Position numbers and translations under genes: made by a program. The notes under the pieces are model-generated. The model worked only from the letters and a program-made list of their open reading frames with translations, made no database searches and was not told where the DNA came from. DNA of 12,533 bases from CAG-1031 sp964556785 (GTDB taxonomy: Bacteria; Bacteroidota; Bacteroidia; Bacteroidales; Muribaculaceae). This document shows, in pieces, positions 1-6,403 of the stretch (its first letter is position 1; each line of letters opens with the position of its first letter). The stretch covers positions 1 to 12,533 of the forward strand of contig CAZKXM010000058.1 in assembly GCA_964556785.1 (NCBI GenBank), in the 5' to 3' direction.

Positions 1-750
1 CTTGCCCTGCAGGGCCATGCAGAGGCGCTCGAAGCCCATGCCGGTGTCGATCACCCGTGCGGGCAGCGGTTCGAGCGAGCCGTCGGCCTTGCGGTTGAAC
101 TGCATGAACACAAGGTTCCAGATCTCGATCACGAGGGGATTGTCTTTGTTGACAAGCGTTGCGCCGTCAACAGCTGCGCGCTCTTCGTCGGAGCGCAGGT
201 CGATATGGATTTCCGAGCAGGGGCCGCAGGGACCTGTGTCGCCCATCTCCCAGAAATTATCGTGTTTGTTGCCGTTGATTATATGGCTGGCGGGCAAGTG
301 TTTCTCCCAGATTGCGGCAGCTTCGTCGTCGCGGCTCAGGCCCTCCTCGGGCGAACCTTCGAACACGGTTGCATAAAGCCTCGCGGGATCGAGCTTCAGC
401 ACATCCACCAGATATTCCCAGGCCCAGTCGATTGCCTCCTGCTTGAAATAGTCGCCAAACGACCAGTTGCCGAGCATCTCGAACATGGTGTGATGGTAAG
501 TGTCCATTCCCACCTCCTCAAGGTCGTTGTGCTTGCCGCTGACGCGCAGGCATTTCTGCGAGTCGGCCACACGGCGCGCCTTGGGGGCGGCGTTGCCCAG
601 AATAATGTCCTTGAACTGGTTCATTCCCGCGTTGGTGAACATCAGGGTGGGATCGTCCTTTATCACCATCGGGGCCGATGGCACTATCTTGTGGCCTTTC
701 GAAGCAAAAAAGTCCTTGAATGACTCGCGTATCTCTTTGGCAGTCAGCAT
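1..750 (-). CDS. alaS: Alanyl-tRNA synthetase, N-terminal part (cut by window edge)
   Basis: Attaches alanine to tRNA-Ala in the cytoplasm. The reverse strand reads 250 codons without a stop, from ATG at 750 to the window edge. The protein opens MLTAKEIRESFKDFF, the usual AlaS start. It contains the class II synthetase core: KHNDLEEVGMDTYHHTMFE (about residues 73-91, motif 2 region) followed by LGNWSFGDYFK (93-103), the GDTGPCGPCSEIH segment (170-182) and GMGFERL (237-243, motif 3). Only the aminoacylation domain is visible. The rest of the catalytic module, the editing domain and the C-Ala domain should lie outside the window. A promoter 28-58 bp upstream gives a leader of about 25 nt. The divergent neighbour is a MerR-type regulator 62 bp away. 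Identity is certain; only the C-terminal extent is unknown. Confidence 0.98.
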   Translation of the reverse strand, partial: MLTAKEIRESFKDFFASKGHKIVPSAPMVIKDDPTLMFTNAGMNQFKDIILGNAAPKARRVADSQKCLRVSGKHNDLEEVGMDTYHHTMFEMLGNWSFGDYFKQEAIDWAWEYLVDVLKLDPARLYATVFEGSPEEGLSRDDEAAAIWEKHLPASHIINGNKHDNFWEMGDTGPCGPCSEIHIDLRSDEERAAVDGATLVNKDNPLVIEIWNLVFMQFNRKADGSLEPLPARVIDTGMGFERLCMALQGK

Positions 751-777
751 ATATTGTCGAATTTATAGATTAACGTG

Positions 778-808
778 CAAATTTACTCCTTTTTCACTAT
801 TTTTGCAA
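778..808 (-). promoter_or_regulatory. alaS promoter, Bacteroidetes type
   Basis: Read on the minus strand, TTG (806-808), then 20 nt, then TAAATTTG (778-785) fits the Bacteroidetes sigma-ABfr consensus, a TTTG/TTG -33 element about 20 nt before TAnnTTTG. The predicted start of transcription is near 771-775, about 20-25 nt before the alaS ATG. The -33 element directly abuts the -7 box of the divergent MerR-type gene. Confidence 0.7.
798..805 (+). promoter_or_regulatory. -7 box of the MerR-type gene
   Basis: TATTTTTG matches the Bacteroidetes TAnnTTTG -7 element and ends only 7 bp before the ATG at 813, so the transcript would have almost no leader. I see no good TTG -33 element about 20 bp upstream. 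This promoter may therefore be weak or need an activator, possibly the MerR-type protein itself. Confidence 0.5.
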
Positions 809-812
809 CACA

Positions 813-1151
813 ATGGCCGATTCGCTTGACAAGAAATACTATAAAATCCGTGAGGTGGCGGAGCTGCTGGTGCTCCCTGTGTCGACGCTCCGGTTCTGGG
901 AACAGGAATTTCCGGAGCTAAAGCCGGTGCGCAATTCCGGCGGCACGCGTTTCTACACTCCCGCCGACATCGAGACCCTGCGCATTATCCGCTATCTGGT
1001 GAAGGACAAGGGGCTCAAGCTTAATGCCGCCCGCGAGATGCTCCGCACAAACCGCGAGGGGCTTTCGCAGCGCAGCGATGCCATTGAGCGGCTCAAGGGA
1101 GTGAGAGCCTCGTTGCAGGGATTGCTTGACGCGCTTAACTCACGTCGGTGA
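813..1151 (+). CDS. MerR-family transcriptional regulator (short form)
   Basis: A 112-residue DNA-binding protein. Residues 9-30 (YYKIREVAELLVLPVSTLRFWE) form the winged-helix HTH of the MerR family. It is followed by the wing (LKPVRNSGGTRFYTPADI, about 36-53) and the second helical pair (LRIIRYLVKDKGLKLNAAREML). Only about 30 residues remain after the DNA-binding domain, enough for a dimerisation helix but not for an effector domain. There is no cysteine, so a metal- or thiol-sensing role as in MerR, CueR or SoxR is unlikely. Start 813 is fixed by the -7 box just upstream. The gene is divergent from alaS and probably co-transcribed with the PAP2 gene 78 bp downstream, as no promoter is visible between them. 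The regulated genes are unknown; autoregulation or control of the alaS region is inference from position. Confidence 0.9.
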   Translation: MADSLDKKYYKIREVAELLVLPVSTLRFWEQEFPELKPVRNSGGTRFYTPADIETLRIIRYLVKDKGLKLNAAREMLRTNREGLSQRSDAIERLKGVRASLQGLLDALNSRR

Positions 1152-1229
1152 ACCAATGGGAGACACAGCGGTGAGAACCGATGGAGCACCAGCGTGCCAG
1201 ATGGCTCAATTAAACATGCACAGGGAGAT

Positions 1230-1874
1230 ATGGAACAGATAGATCAGTCGTTACTATTGTGGTTTAACAGCTATCACACCGGTTTTCTTGATCAGTTCAT
1301 GCTGATTTACACCGGAAAATATGTGTGGTTTCCCTTCTATGCGGCGATTTTCCTGATGATGCAGCGTGCGTGGGGCTGGCGCAAGGCCCTTGTGCTCACG
1401 CTGGGAATAGGGCTGTGTGTTGCTATCACCGATCAGATCTGTGCCTCGGTTCTGCGGCCATGGATCAGCCGGCCGCGCCCTTCTCATTCCGACAGCCCGA
1501 TTTTCGATCTAGTGAATACCGTCGACAACTATCGCGGCGGCCGCAGCGGTTTTCCGTCATGCCACGGCGCGAATTCGGCTGTGCTTGCCACCGCCGGGAT
1601 CCTGATCGTGAGACTGTGTCGGTTCACGGTTATGATTCTGCTATGGGCAGTTATAAATTGCTTTACGCGCCTTTATCTGGGAGTGCACTATCCGGGCGAT
1701 ATCATTGCAGGGGTGATGATAGGGACGGGGATAACGCTCGCAGTGATGATTCCGCTGTTGGCCCGCATGAAGCTTGAGCGGTGCAGGTTAAGGCGCGCAC
1801 CATCGCCGGCTGATTTGCCGACGGTGGTGTTTGGAGTGACGCTGGTTGTGATAACGGTTATGGCTGCTTTGTGA
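1230..1874 (+). CDS. PAP2-family membrane phosphatase
   Basis: A 214-residue integral membrane protein of the type 2 phosphatidic acid phosphatase superfamily, which removes phosphate from lipid phosphates such as undecaprenyl pyrophosphate, phosphatidate or phosphatidylglycerol phosphate at the cytoplasmic membrane. The three catalytic motifs are present in altered form: R76-x6-R83-P84 (usually K-x6-RP), P109-S-C-H112 (usually PSGH), and T146-R147-x5-H153-x3-D157 (usually SR-x5-H-x3-D). The active-site histidines and arginine are kept. Hydrophobic segments lie around residues 32-45, 54-72, 115-128, 132-148, 158-178 and 198-213. I chose the ATG at 1230, where MEQIDQSLLLWFNS matches the usual family start, over an in-frame GTG at 1194. 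The purine run AGGGAG (1222-1227) lies 2 nt upstream, too close for a typical ribosome site. The substrate cannot be told from sequence. Confidence 0.9.
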   Translation: MEQIDQSLLLWFNSYHTGFLDQFMLIYTGKYVWFPFYAAIFLMMQRAWGWRKALVLTLGIGLCVAITDQICASVLRPWISRPRPSHSDSPIFDLVNTVDNYRGGRSGFPSCHGANSAVLATAGILIVRLCRFTVMILLWAVINCFTRLYLGVHYPGDIIAGVMIGTGITLAVMIPLLARMKLERCRLRRAPSPADLPTVVFGVTLVVITVMAAL

Positions 1875-2889
1875 GCCGCTGCTGCCAGCGCCATGCGTTG
1901 CGCATGGTTTCGGCCAGAGGCACTTCGGCAGTCCATCCGAGCACGTTGTTGGCACGGTTGGGATCGGCCCACACTTTTTCGATGTCGCCCGCGCGACGGG
2001 CTGCCATGCGGTGAGGCACTTTCACGCCTGTGGCGCTTTCAAAGGTGTTGATCAGCTCCATCACGCTCACGCCGCGGCCGGTGCCGAGGTTAAAGATCTC
2101 AATAGGCTTATCGGACGCGTCGGAGAGCATGCGGTCCATCGCCTTGACATGAGCCTTGGCCAGATCGACGACATCGATAAAGTCGCGGATGCAGGTGCCG
2201 TCAGGAGTGGGATAGTCGTTGCCGAACACACTGAGTTCTTTCCGTAACCCGGCGGCTGTTTGGGTGAGATAGGGCACAAGGTTGTTGGGCACTCCGTTAG
2301 GGAGTTCGCCGATTTCGGCTGACGGGTGAGCGCCGACCGGATTGAAATAGCGCAGGATAATGCTCTTTATCGGTGCGCCCGAGCGCACGAAATCGGTGAT
2401 GATGTCTTCCGAAATCTGCTTGGTGGCGCCGTAGGGCGAGGTGGCTTTCTTGATAGGAGTGTCTTCAGTAACAGGGTTTACGTCGGGTTCGCCGTAGACG
2501 GTGCACGATGACGAAAACACAATTCCTTTCACTCCGTTGGGCTCCATCTCCTCAAGAAGGTTCATGAGGGTGCCGAGGTTGTTCCGGTAATACATGATCG
2601 GTTTCTCGACACTTTCACCCACAGCTTTCGAGGCTGCGAAGTTTATGATGCCGCCAATGCCGGGATAGTCCGTGAAGAGTTTATGGAGAACTTCGCGGTC
2701 AGTGCAGTCACCCTCCACAAAGTCGGGGCGCACTCCGGTTATACGTTCTATGCCGTCAATAACGCCGCGGTTGCTGTTTGAGAGATTGTCGATAATAACG
2801 ACGGGATATCCGGCCTGCTGGAGTTCGACTGTTGTGTGTGAACCGATGTAGCCGGTTCCGCCGGTAACGAGTATTCGTGGCTTGTTCAT
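1858..2889 (-). CDS. galE: UDP-glucose 4-epimerase
   Basis: Interconverts UDP-glucose and UDP-galactose through a tightly bound NAD+ (Leloir pathway; precursor supply for capsule and LPS-like glycans). The 343 residues match the family's usual length. The Rossmann motif is VTGGTGYIGSH (residues 8-18), followed by VIIDNLSNSN (31-40). The catalytic set is complete: S128 in SSSCTVYG, Y153 and K157 in SPYGATK. RYFNPVGAHPSAEIGE (180-195) and the RRAGDIEKVWAD segment (298-309) line the UDP-sugar pocket. The residue aligned with E. coli Y299 is V306, which may widen the sugar pocket (see findings). The gene starts 11 bp after the U32 gene stop and has no promoter of its own, so it is probably the second gene of that operon. 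Its last 17 bp overlap the end of the convergent PAP2 gene. Confidence 0.97.
   Translation of the reverse strand: MNKPRILVTGGTGYIGSHTTVELQQAGYPVVIIDNLSNSNRGVIDGIERITGVRPDFVEGDCTDREVLHKLFTDYPGIGGIINFAASKAVGESVEKPIMYYRNNLGTLMNLLEEMEPNGVKGIVFSSSCTVYGEPDVNPVTEDTPIKKATSPYGATKQISEDIITDFVRSGAPIKSIILRYFNPVGAHPSAEIGELPNGVPNNLVPYLTQTAAGLRKELSVFGNDYPTPDGTCIRDFIDVVDLAKAHVKAMDRMLSDASDKPIEIFNLGTGRGVSVMELINTFESATGVKVPHRMAARRAGDIEKVWADPNRANNVLGWTAEVPLAETMRNAWRWQQRLTKQP
1891..1910 (+). terminator. Possible terminator downstream of the PAP2 gene
   Basis: CCATGCG (1891-1897) pairs perfectly with CGCATGG (1901-1907) around a 3-nt loop, and TTT follows. It lies 17 bp after the PAP2 stop codon, inside the 3' end of the convergent galE gene. 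The T-tract is short and the hairpin is within coding sequence, so this is tentative. Confidence 0.3.
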
Positions 2890-2900
2890 GATGGTTAGAT

Positions 2901-4742
2901 TTATTCTTTAATAACGTGCATCCGGCAGTTGCGGCAATCGAAGTCGAGTCTGAGATCGAGGCCGGGTGCGCGGAGAAACAGCGGCTCAGGGAGCTTTTTC
3001 GCACCGGGGGTGCGAAGACATGCTCCCAGCTCTCGCCGCAGACAATAGCGTGTGGTCATCACCGTCAGGCCCTTTTCGCTGCGGCGGTTGCTGTCGGTTT
3101 CCAGAGCCGGCTCGATGGCAGTGGCGCCATGGTCGGTGTAGAACCGGCGGGCAAGACGGTTGGCCACATTATCGTGATAGGTGAGCTGTGGCTGACACCT
3201 TGCGTCGGGATTCTCGGGGCGCCGAAGGTCATAGTGATGGGTTGCGATCCGCGTGCGGTCAAGGAGCTCGAGCGCGCGGCGACGCAGATCGGCGAGCACT
3301 GATGCAGCAATGAACAGATTGCCGGCAGTGTCGGTGAACGATCTGACTGTGTAGATCGTGGCTCCTGTTTTTGTCAGTGCCCTGCGTCGGGAATCCTCCT
3401 GAGGAGTGCGCGCTTCATCGAGATTGAGCGGCTCAGTGGTGGCAGTGACGCGCAGACCAGTTTCATCGGCCACATCGAGCGCCAGACGGTTGCCGCTGAT
3501 GTGACGCAGGGTCATGTCGACCGCAATTGTGCGCCGGGCTGTCTCGCCGGCCATGAGATCGTCCCAAGCCTTGTCGCGGTTGCGCCACAGAGTGGTGCCG
3601 GCCGGAATTTCAACCGGGGTGGCCGTGGAGAGGCGATTGCCCTCTGCGCGGTTTAGACGGAAGCCCGTGAACTTGCCGTCAGGACCGAAATAACCTAATC
3701 CGTCGCCGTTTGACAGCGGCATGTCGAGCCTGGCGGTGAAGAAGCGCCCTTTTGCCGGACGGTCGGTTTTGCCCACCGGCGCTCCGATGCTTTTCGGAGA
3801 GAGATGGCTCCCCATTTTGTCGCGTGGGGATGCGGTGAGGAAATATGGAGTGTAACCGCGGTTGAAACTGCGCGAAAGGTCGGGGACAAACGTTAGTGTC
3901 GACGTGCCCGCTGAAAGCCTGCGATATTTTTCGGGATTGGCCGCTATGGCACGGTCGATGATGGCGCGATAGGCCGCAACGGTGTTTTTCACGTAAGCCG
4001 CATCCTTGAGGCGCCCCTCGATCTTGAATGATGATATTCCTGCCTCAAGCATTGCCGGAATCGAGTCGGCACGGTTCAGATCGCGCAGCGACAGCAGATG
4101 CCTGTTGGCAATGATTTCCTTTCCGGCAGCATCGGTCAGAGAGTAGGGGAGGCGGCACAACTGCGCGCACTCGCCCCTGTTGGCGCTGCGCCCGGTGTGA
4201 AGAAGGCTTGCCTGACAGTCGCCGCTGTAGCTCACGCACAGCGCGCCGTGGCAGAAGGCTTCGAGAGCCGTGCCGGGCACCGCCGCTGCAATGCTTCTGA
4301 TTTCGTCGAGAGTGGTTTCGCGGGCAATCACAAGCTGCGAGAACCCGACGTCGGCCAGAAAGCGCGCCCGCTCGGGAGTGCGGATATCGGCCTGAGTGCT
4401 TGCGTGAAGCGCTATCGGGGGAATGTCGAGCCTCAGAAGGGCCATGTCTTGCACAATGAGGGCATCGACACCAATGCGGTAAAGGTCGCTGACAAGCTGC
4501 TCCACATCGCGCAGCTCGTTGTCGTAGACAAGGGTGTTGACCGTCACATAGACTCTGGCGTTGAAACTGTGGGCCAGATCGACGGTTGAGGCGATGTCGG
4601 CAAGGGAATTGACGGCGGCTGCGCGGGCGCCGTGATGCGAGGCACCCATGTAAACCGCGTCGGCTCCGTGGAGCAGAGCCGCCCGTGCCACCTCGGCATT
4701 CTTGGCCGGAGCAAGGAGTTCGATCTCGCGCATGCGCTTCAT
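2901..4742 (-). CDS. U32-family protein, RlhA-like (probable 23S rRNA hydroxylation factor)
   Basis: 613 residues. U32 proteins were first called collagenase-like peptidases, but E. coli RlhA is needed for 5-hydroxycytidine in 23S rRNA and TrhP for 5-hydroxyuridine in tRNA. The barrel begins with IELLAPAKN (residues 7-15). The full U32 signature EAFCHGALCVSYSGDCQAS spans 161-179. C169, C176, C192 and C196 are the likely iron-sulfur ligands. The length and a long extra segment (about 320-500, resembling DUF3656) favour the RlhA branch over the shorter TrhP branch. The C-terminus carries four more cysteines (C567, C575, C603, C606). I keep the ATG at 4742, but the ATG at 4733 (MREIELLAPA) is equally plausible because the -7 box ends only 5 nt before 4742. 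It is the first gene of a likely operon with galE. Family membership is firm; rRNA as substrate is inference. Confidence 0.9.
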   Translation of the reverse strand: MKRMREIELLAPAKNAEVARAALLHGADAVYMGASHHGARAAAVNSLADIASTVDLAHSFNARVYVTVNTLVYDNELRDVEQLVSDLYRIGVDALIVQDMALLRLDIPPIALHASTQADIRTPERARFLADVGFSQLVIARETTLDEIRSIAAAVPGTALEAFCHGALCVSYSGDCQASLLHTGRSANRGECAQLCRLPYSLTDAAGKEIIANRHLLSLRDLNRADSIPAMLEAGISSFKIEGRLKDAAYVKNTVAAYRAIIDRAIAANPEKYRRLSAGTSTLTFVPDLSRSFNRGYTPYFLTASPRDKMGSHLSPKSIGAPVGKTDRPAKGRFFTARLDMPLSNGDGLGYFGPDGKFTGFRLNRAEGNRLSTATPVEIPAGTTLWRNRDKAWDDLMAGETARRTIAVDMTLRHISGNRLALDVADETGLRVTATTEPLNLDEARTPQEDSRRRALTKTGATIYTVRSFTDTAGNLFIAASVLADLRRRALELLDRTRIATHHYDLRRPENPDARCQPQLTYHDNVANRLARRFYTDHGATAIEPALETDSNRRSEKGLTVMTTRYCLRRELGACLRTPGAKKLPEPLFLRAPGLDLRLDFDCRNCRMHVIKE

Positions 4743-4747
4743 AAATG

Positions 4748-4755
4748 CAAAGATA
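4748..4755 (-). promoter_or_regulatory. -7 box of the U32-galE operon
   Basis: TATCTTTG on the minus strand matches TAnnTTTG and ends 5 nt before the ATG at 4742. Transcription would begin at or just before that ATG, giving a leaderless message or favouring the in-frame ATG at 4733. No TTG -33 element is seen 20 bp upstream. The box directly abuts the -33 element of the divergent DUF6377 gene. Confidence 0.55.
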
Positions 4756-4786
4756 TTGATTTTTCGTGAAAATTCTCCTACTTTTG
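4756..4786 (+). promoter_or_regulatory. Promoter of the DUF6377-type regulator gene
   Basis: TTG (4756-4758), 20 nt, TACTTTTG (4779-4786): a full match to the Bacteroidetes -33/-7 pattern with the same 20-nt spacing as the alaS promoter. The ATG at 4796 follows 9 nt after the -7 box. The longer reading frame from 4766 would start inside the promoter, so 4796 is the real start. Confidence 0.7.
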
Positions 4787-4795
4787 TCCCTGTCT

Positions 4796-6367
4796 ATGAA
4801 ACGCCTCATAGGGTTGATTATGATTTGCTGGGTGATGTCGGCTATGGGTGCCGGCATAACGTGGCACGATGTCGACACGGTGCTTAACCGTCTTGACCGC
4901 GAGATCGTTGTGCGCGACCGCTACCTCACCGCCAAGCGTCGGGCCATTGACTCTCTGAAGCTCGACCTGAAGGAGTCGGCCGATGTGAAACGAAAGGTTG
5001 CCACCTACGAACGCCTCGGGCGCAACTACACAGCCTATAACAATGATTCAGCCCTGTTTTTCTTCACCGAGGGCCGGACAATGGCTGCCAAGTCCGGTCT
5101 CGACTCTATGGCGATGGCGATCGACCTGCGGCGCATTTCGCTGATGCCTCTTGCGGGATTCTACGATGTGAGCCGCGACATGTTTGAGGCGATTGACACC
5201 GCCGCTCTTTCGCCGCGGATGAAGGCACTCTACTACGACACCGGGCGACAGATGTTTAACTACATCGCCGCCTATTTCCCTGAATATCCCGAAGTTTACC
5301 GTGAGGCCATGGACCGCTCCAACGCCATGCAGGTCAATCTGCTGGCCAATCTTCCTGCCGGTTCACCTGGCTATCTGCTCAATCTGGGAGAACACCTGTT
5401 TCAGGAGCGCGAATATGCCCGGGCGCGTTCCATTCTCTCCGACCTGCTCGAGCGAATTCCTGACACTGACAATCTCTATGCCCGCGCGGCCTACCTGATG
5501 GCTGCCATTGCCCGTGCGCGCGGCAACAACGACGAATATCTCTACTATCTGGGACGTTCGGCCATCGCCGATATTCGCGGCGGCACTCTTGAGGTGTCGT
5601 CGCTTCAGGAACTGGGCAAGCGCATGTTTGAGTTGAACAATGTTGGCCGTGCACACGACTATCTGCGCGTGGCACACCGTAACGCCGTGGAGTGTGGGGC
5701 GATTCTGCGAGTCCTTGAATCGAGCCGGTCGATGCCGCTGATCGAGACCGCCCACACCATCGAGCTCAATCACAGCCGGCGCTGGCTCATGGTGATTCTG
5801 ATAGTGATGGGGGTGCTCCTTGTAGTGATGGTGGCGCTTCTTTTCGACCTTCGGCGTAAGATGGTGCGACTCAGTCAGATGAAGGAGAGCCTGCGAAGTG
5901 CAAACCGAGTCAAGGAAATCTACATTTCGCAGTTTCTGTCGCTCTGCTCGATTTATATGGATAAGCTGAATCAGTTCTGCAAACTTGCCCAGCGCAAAAT
6001 CTCGACAGGCAAGGTCGACGATCTTTACAAACTCACGAAATCAGGCAAGTTTGTCGACGAGCAGAGCAGCGAGTTCTATGAGGTTTTCGACAGCGCGTTC
6101 CTCCATATCTATCCCACATTCATCAGCGATGTCAACAACCTGCTGCGCCCCGACAGCCGGATAGAGCTCCGCGAGGGTGAGCAGCTCAACACCGACCTGC
6201 GTATTCTGGCCTTCATGCGCCTGGGCATCGAGGAAAGCACCCGCATAGCCCAAATTCTGAACTATTCGGTCTACACGATCTACACTTACCGCAACAAACT
6301 CAAGAACAGGGCTGTGAATCGCGACACGTTTGAAGACGACATAATGAAAATCGGCGCCATCGAGTAG
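4796..6367 (+). CDS. DUF6377-type membrane-bound TPR/HTH regulator
   Basis: 523 residues, apparently a one-component sensor-regulator of a kind common in Bacteroidales. An N-terminal hydrophobic stretch (1-20, with AMGAG at its end) looks like a signal peptide. Residues about 25-320 are helical, with TPR-like repeats such as NLGEHLFQEREYARARSILS (196-215) and LYARAAYLMAAIARARGNND (227-246). A strong membrane segment lies at 330-350, followed by basic DLRRK, so the C-terminus is cytoplasmic. After a probable coiled linker (351-400), residues 464-505 carry an HTH: LGIEESTRIAQILNYSVYTI then YTYRNKLKNRA, resembling LuxR-type recognition helices. No histidine kinase or receiver domain is visible, so a periplasmic signal is probably relayed directly to the HTH; this is inference. 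It is divergent from U32-galE and has a full promoter. The target genes and ligand are unknown. Confidence 0.85.
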   Translation: MKRLIGLIMICWVMSAMGAGITWHDVDTVLNRLDREIVVRDRYLTAKRRAIDSLKLDLKESADVKRKVATYERLGRNYTAYNNDSALFFFTEGRTMAAKSGLDSMAMAIDLRRISLMPLAGFYDVSRDMFEAIDTAALSPRMKALYYDTGRQMFNYIAAYFPEYPEVYREAMDRSNAMQVNLLANLPAGSPGYLLNLGEHLFQEREYARARSILSDLLERIPDTDNLYARAAYLMAAIARARGNNDEYLYYLGRSAIADIRGGTLEVSSLQELGKRMFELNNVGRAHDYLRVAHRNAVECGAILRVLESSRSMPLIETAHTIELNHSRRWLMVILIVMGVLLVVMVALLFDLRRKMVRLSQMKESLRSANRVKEIYISQFLSLCSIYMDKLNQFCKLAQRKISTGKVDDLYKLTKSGKFVDEQSSEFYEVFDSAFLHIYPTFISDVNNLLRPDSRIELREGEQLNTDLRILAFMRLGIEESTRIAQILNYSVYTIYTYRNKLKNRAVNRDTFEDDIMKIGAIE

Positions 6368-6373
6368 CGCCGA
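6347..6373 (-). terminator. Terminator of the nnr-DUF4831 operon, inside the DUF6377 gene end
   Basis: TCGGCGC (6351-6357) pairs with GCGCCGA (6367-6373) around a 9-nt loop. On the minus strand the hairpin is followed by TTTT (6350-6347), as expected for a factor-independent terminator about 30 nt after the DUF4831 stop. On the plus strand no T-tract follows. The loop contains most of the stop codon and the last codons of the convergent DUF6377 gene. Confidence 0.5.
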
Positions 6374-6403
6374 ATTCATTCATATAAGGTGAAGGACACG
6401 AAT

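Noticed and set aside
205..723. A 172-codon open frame on the plus strand
   Set aside because: It is antisense to alaS, which is unmistakable on the minus strand. It has no promoter and no domain.
813..1151. Metal- or redox-sensing MerR protein
   Set aside because: It has no cysteine and no C-terminal effector region.
4766..4795. Ten extra N-terminal codons for the DUF6377-type protein
   Set aside because: They overlap the -7 box at 4779-4786, so they would not be transcribed from that promoter. The signal-like N-terminus starts well at 4796.
4045..4878. A 277-codon minus-strand frame overlapping the U32 gene
   Set aside because: It is out of frame with the U32 coding sequence, arginine- and cysteine-rich in the way of shadow frames, and starts inside the divergent gene.
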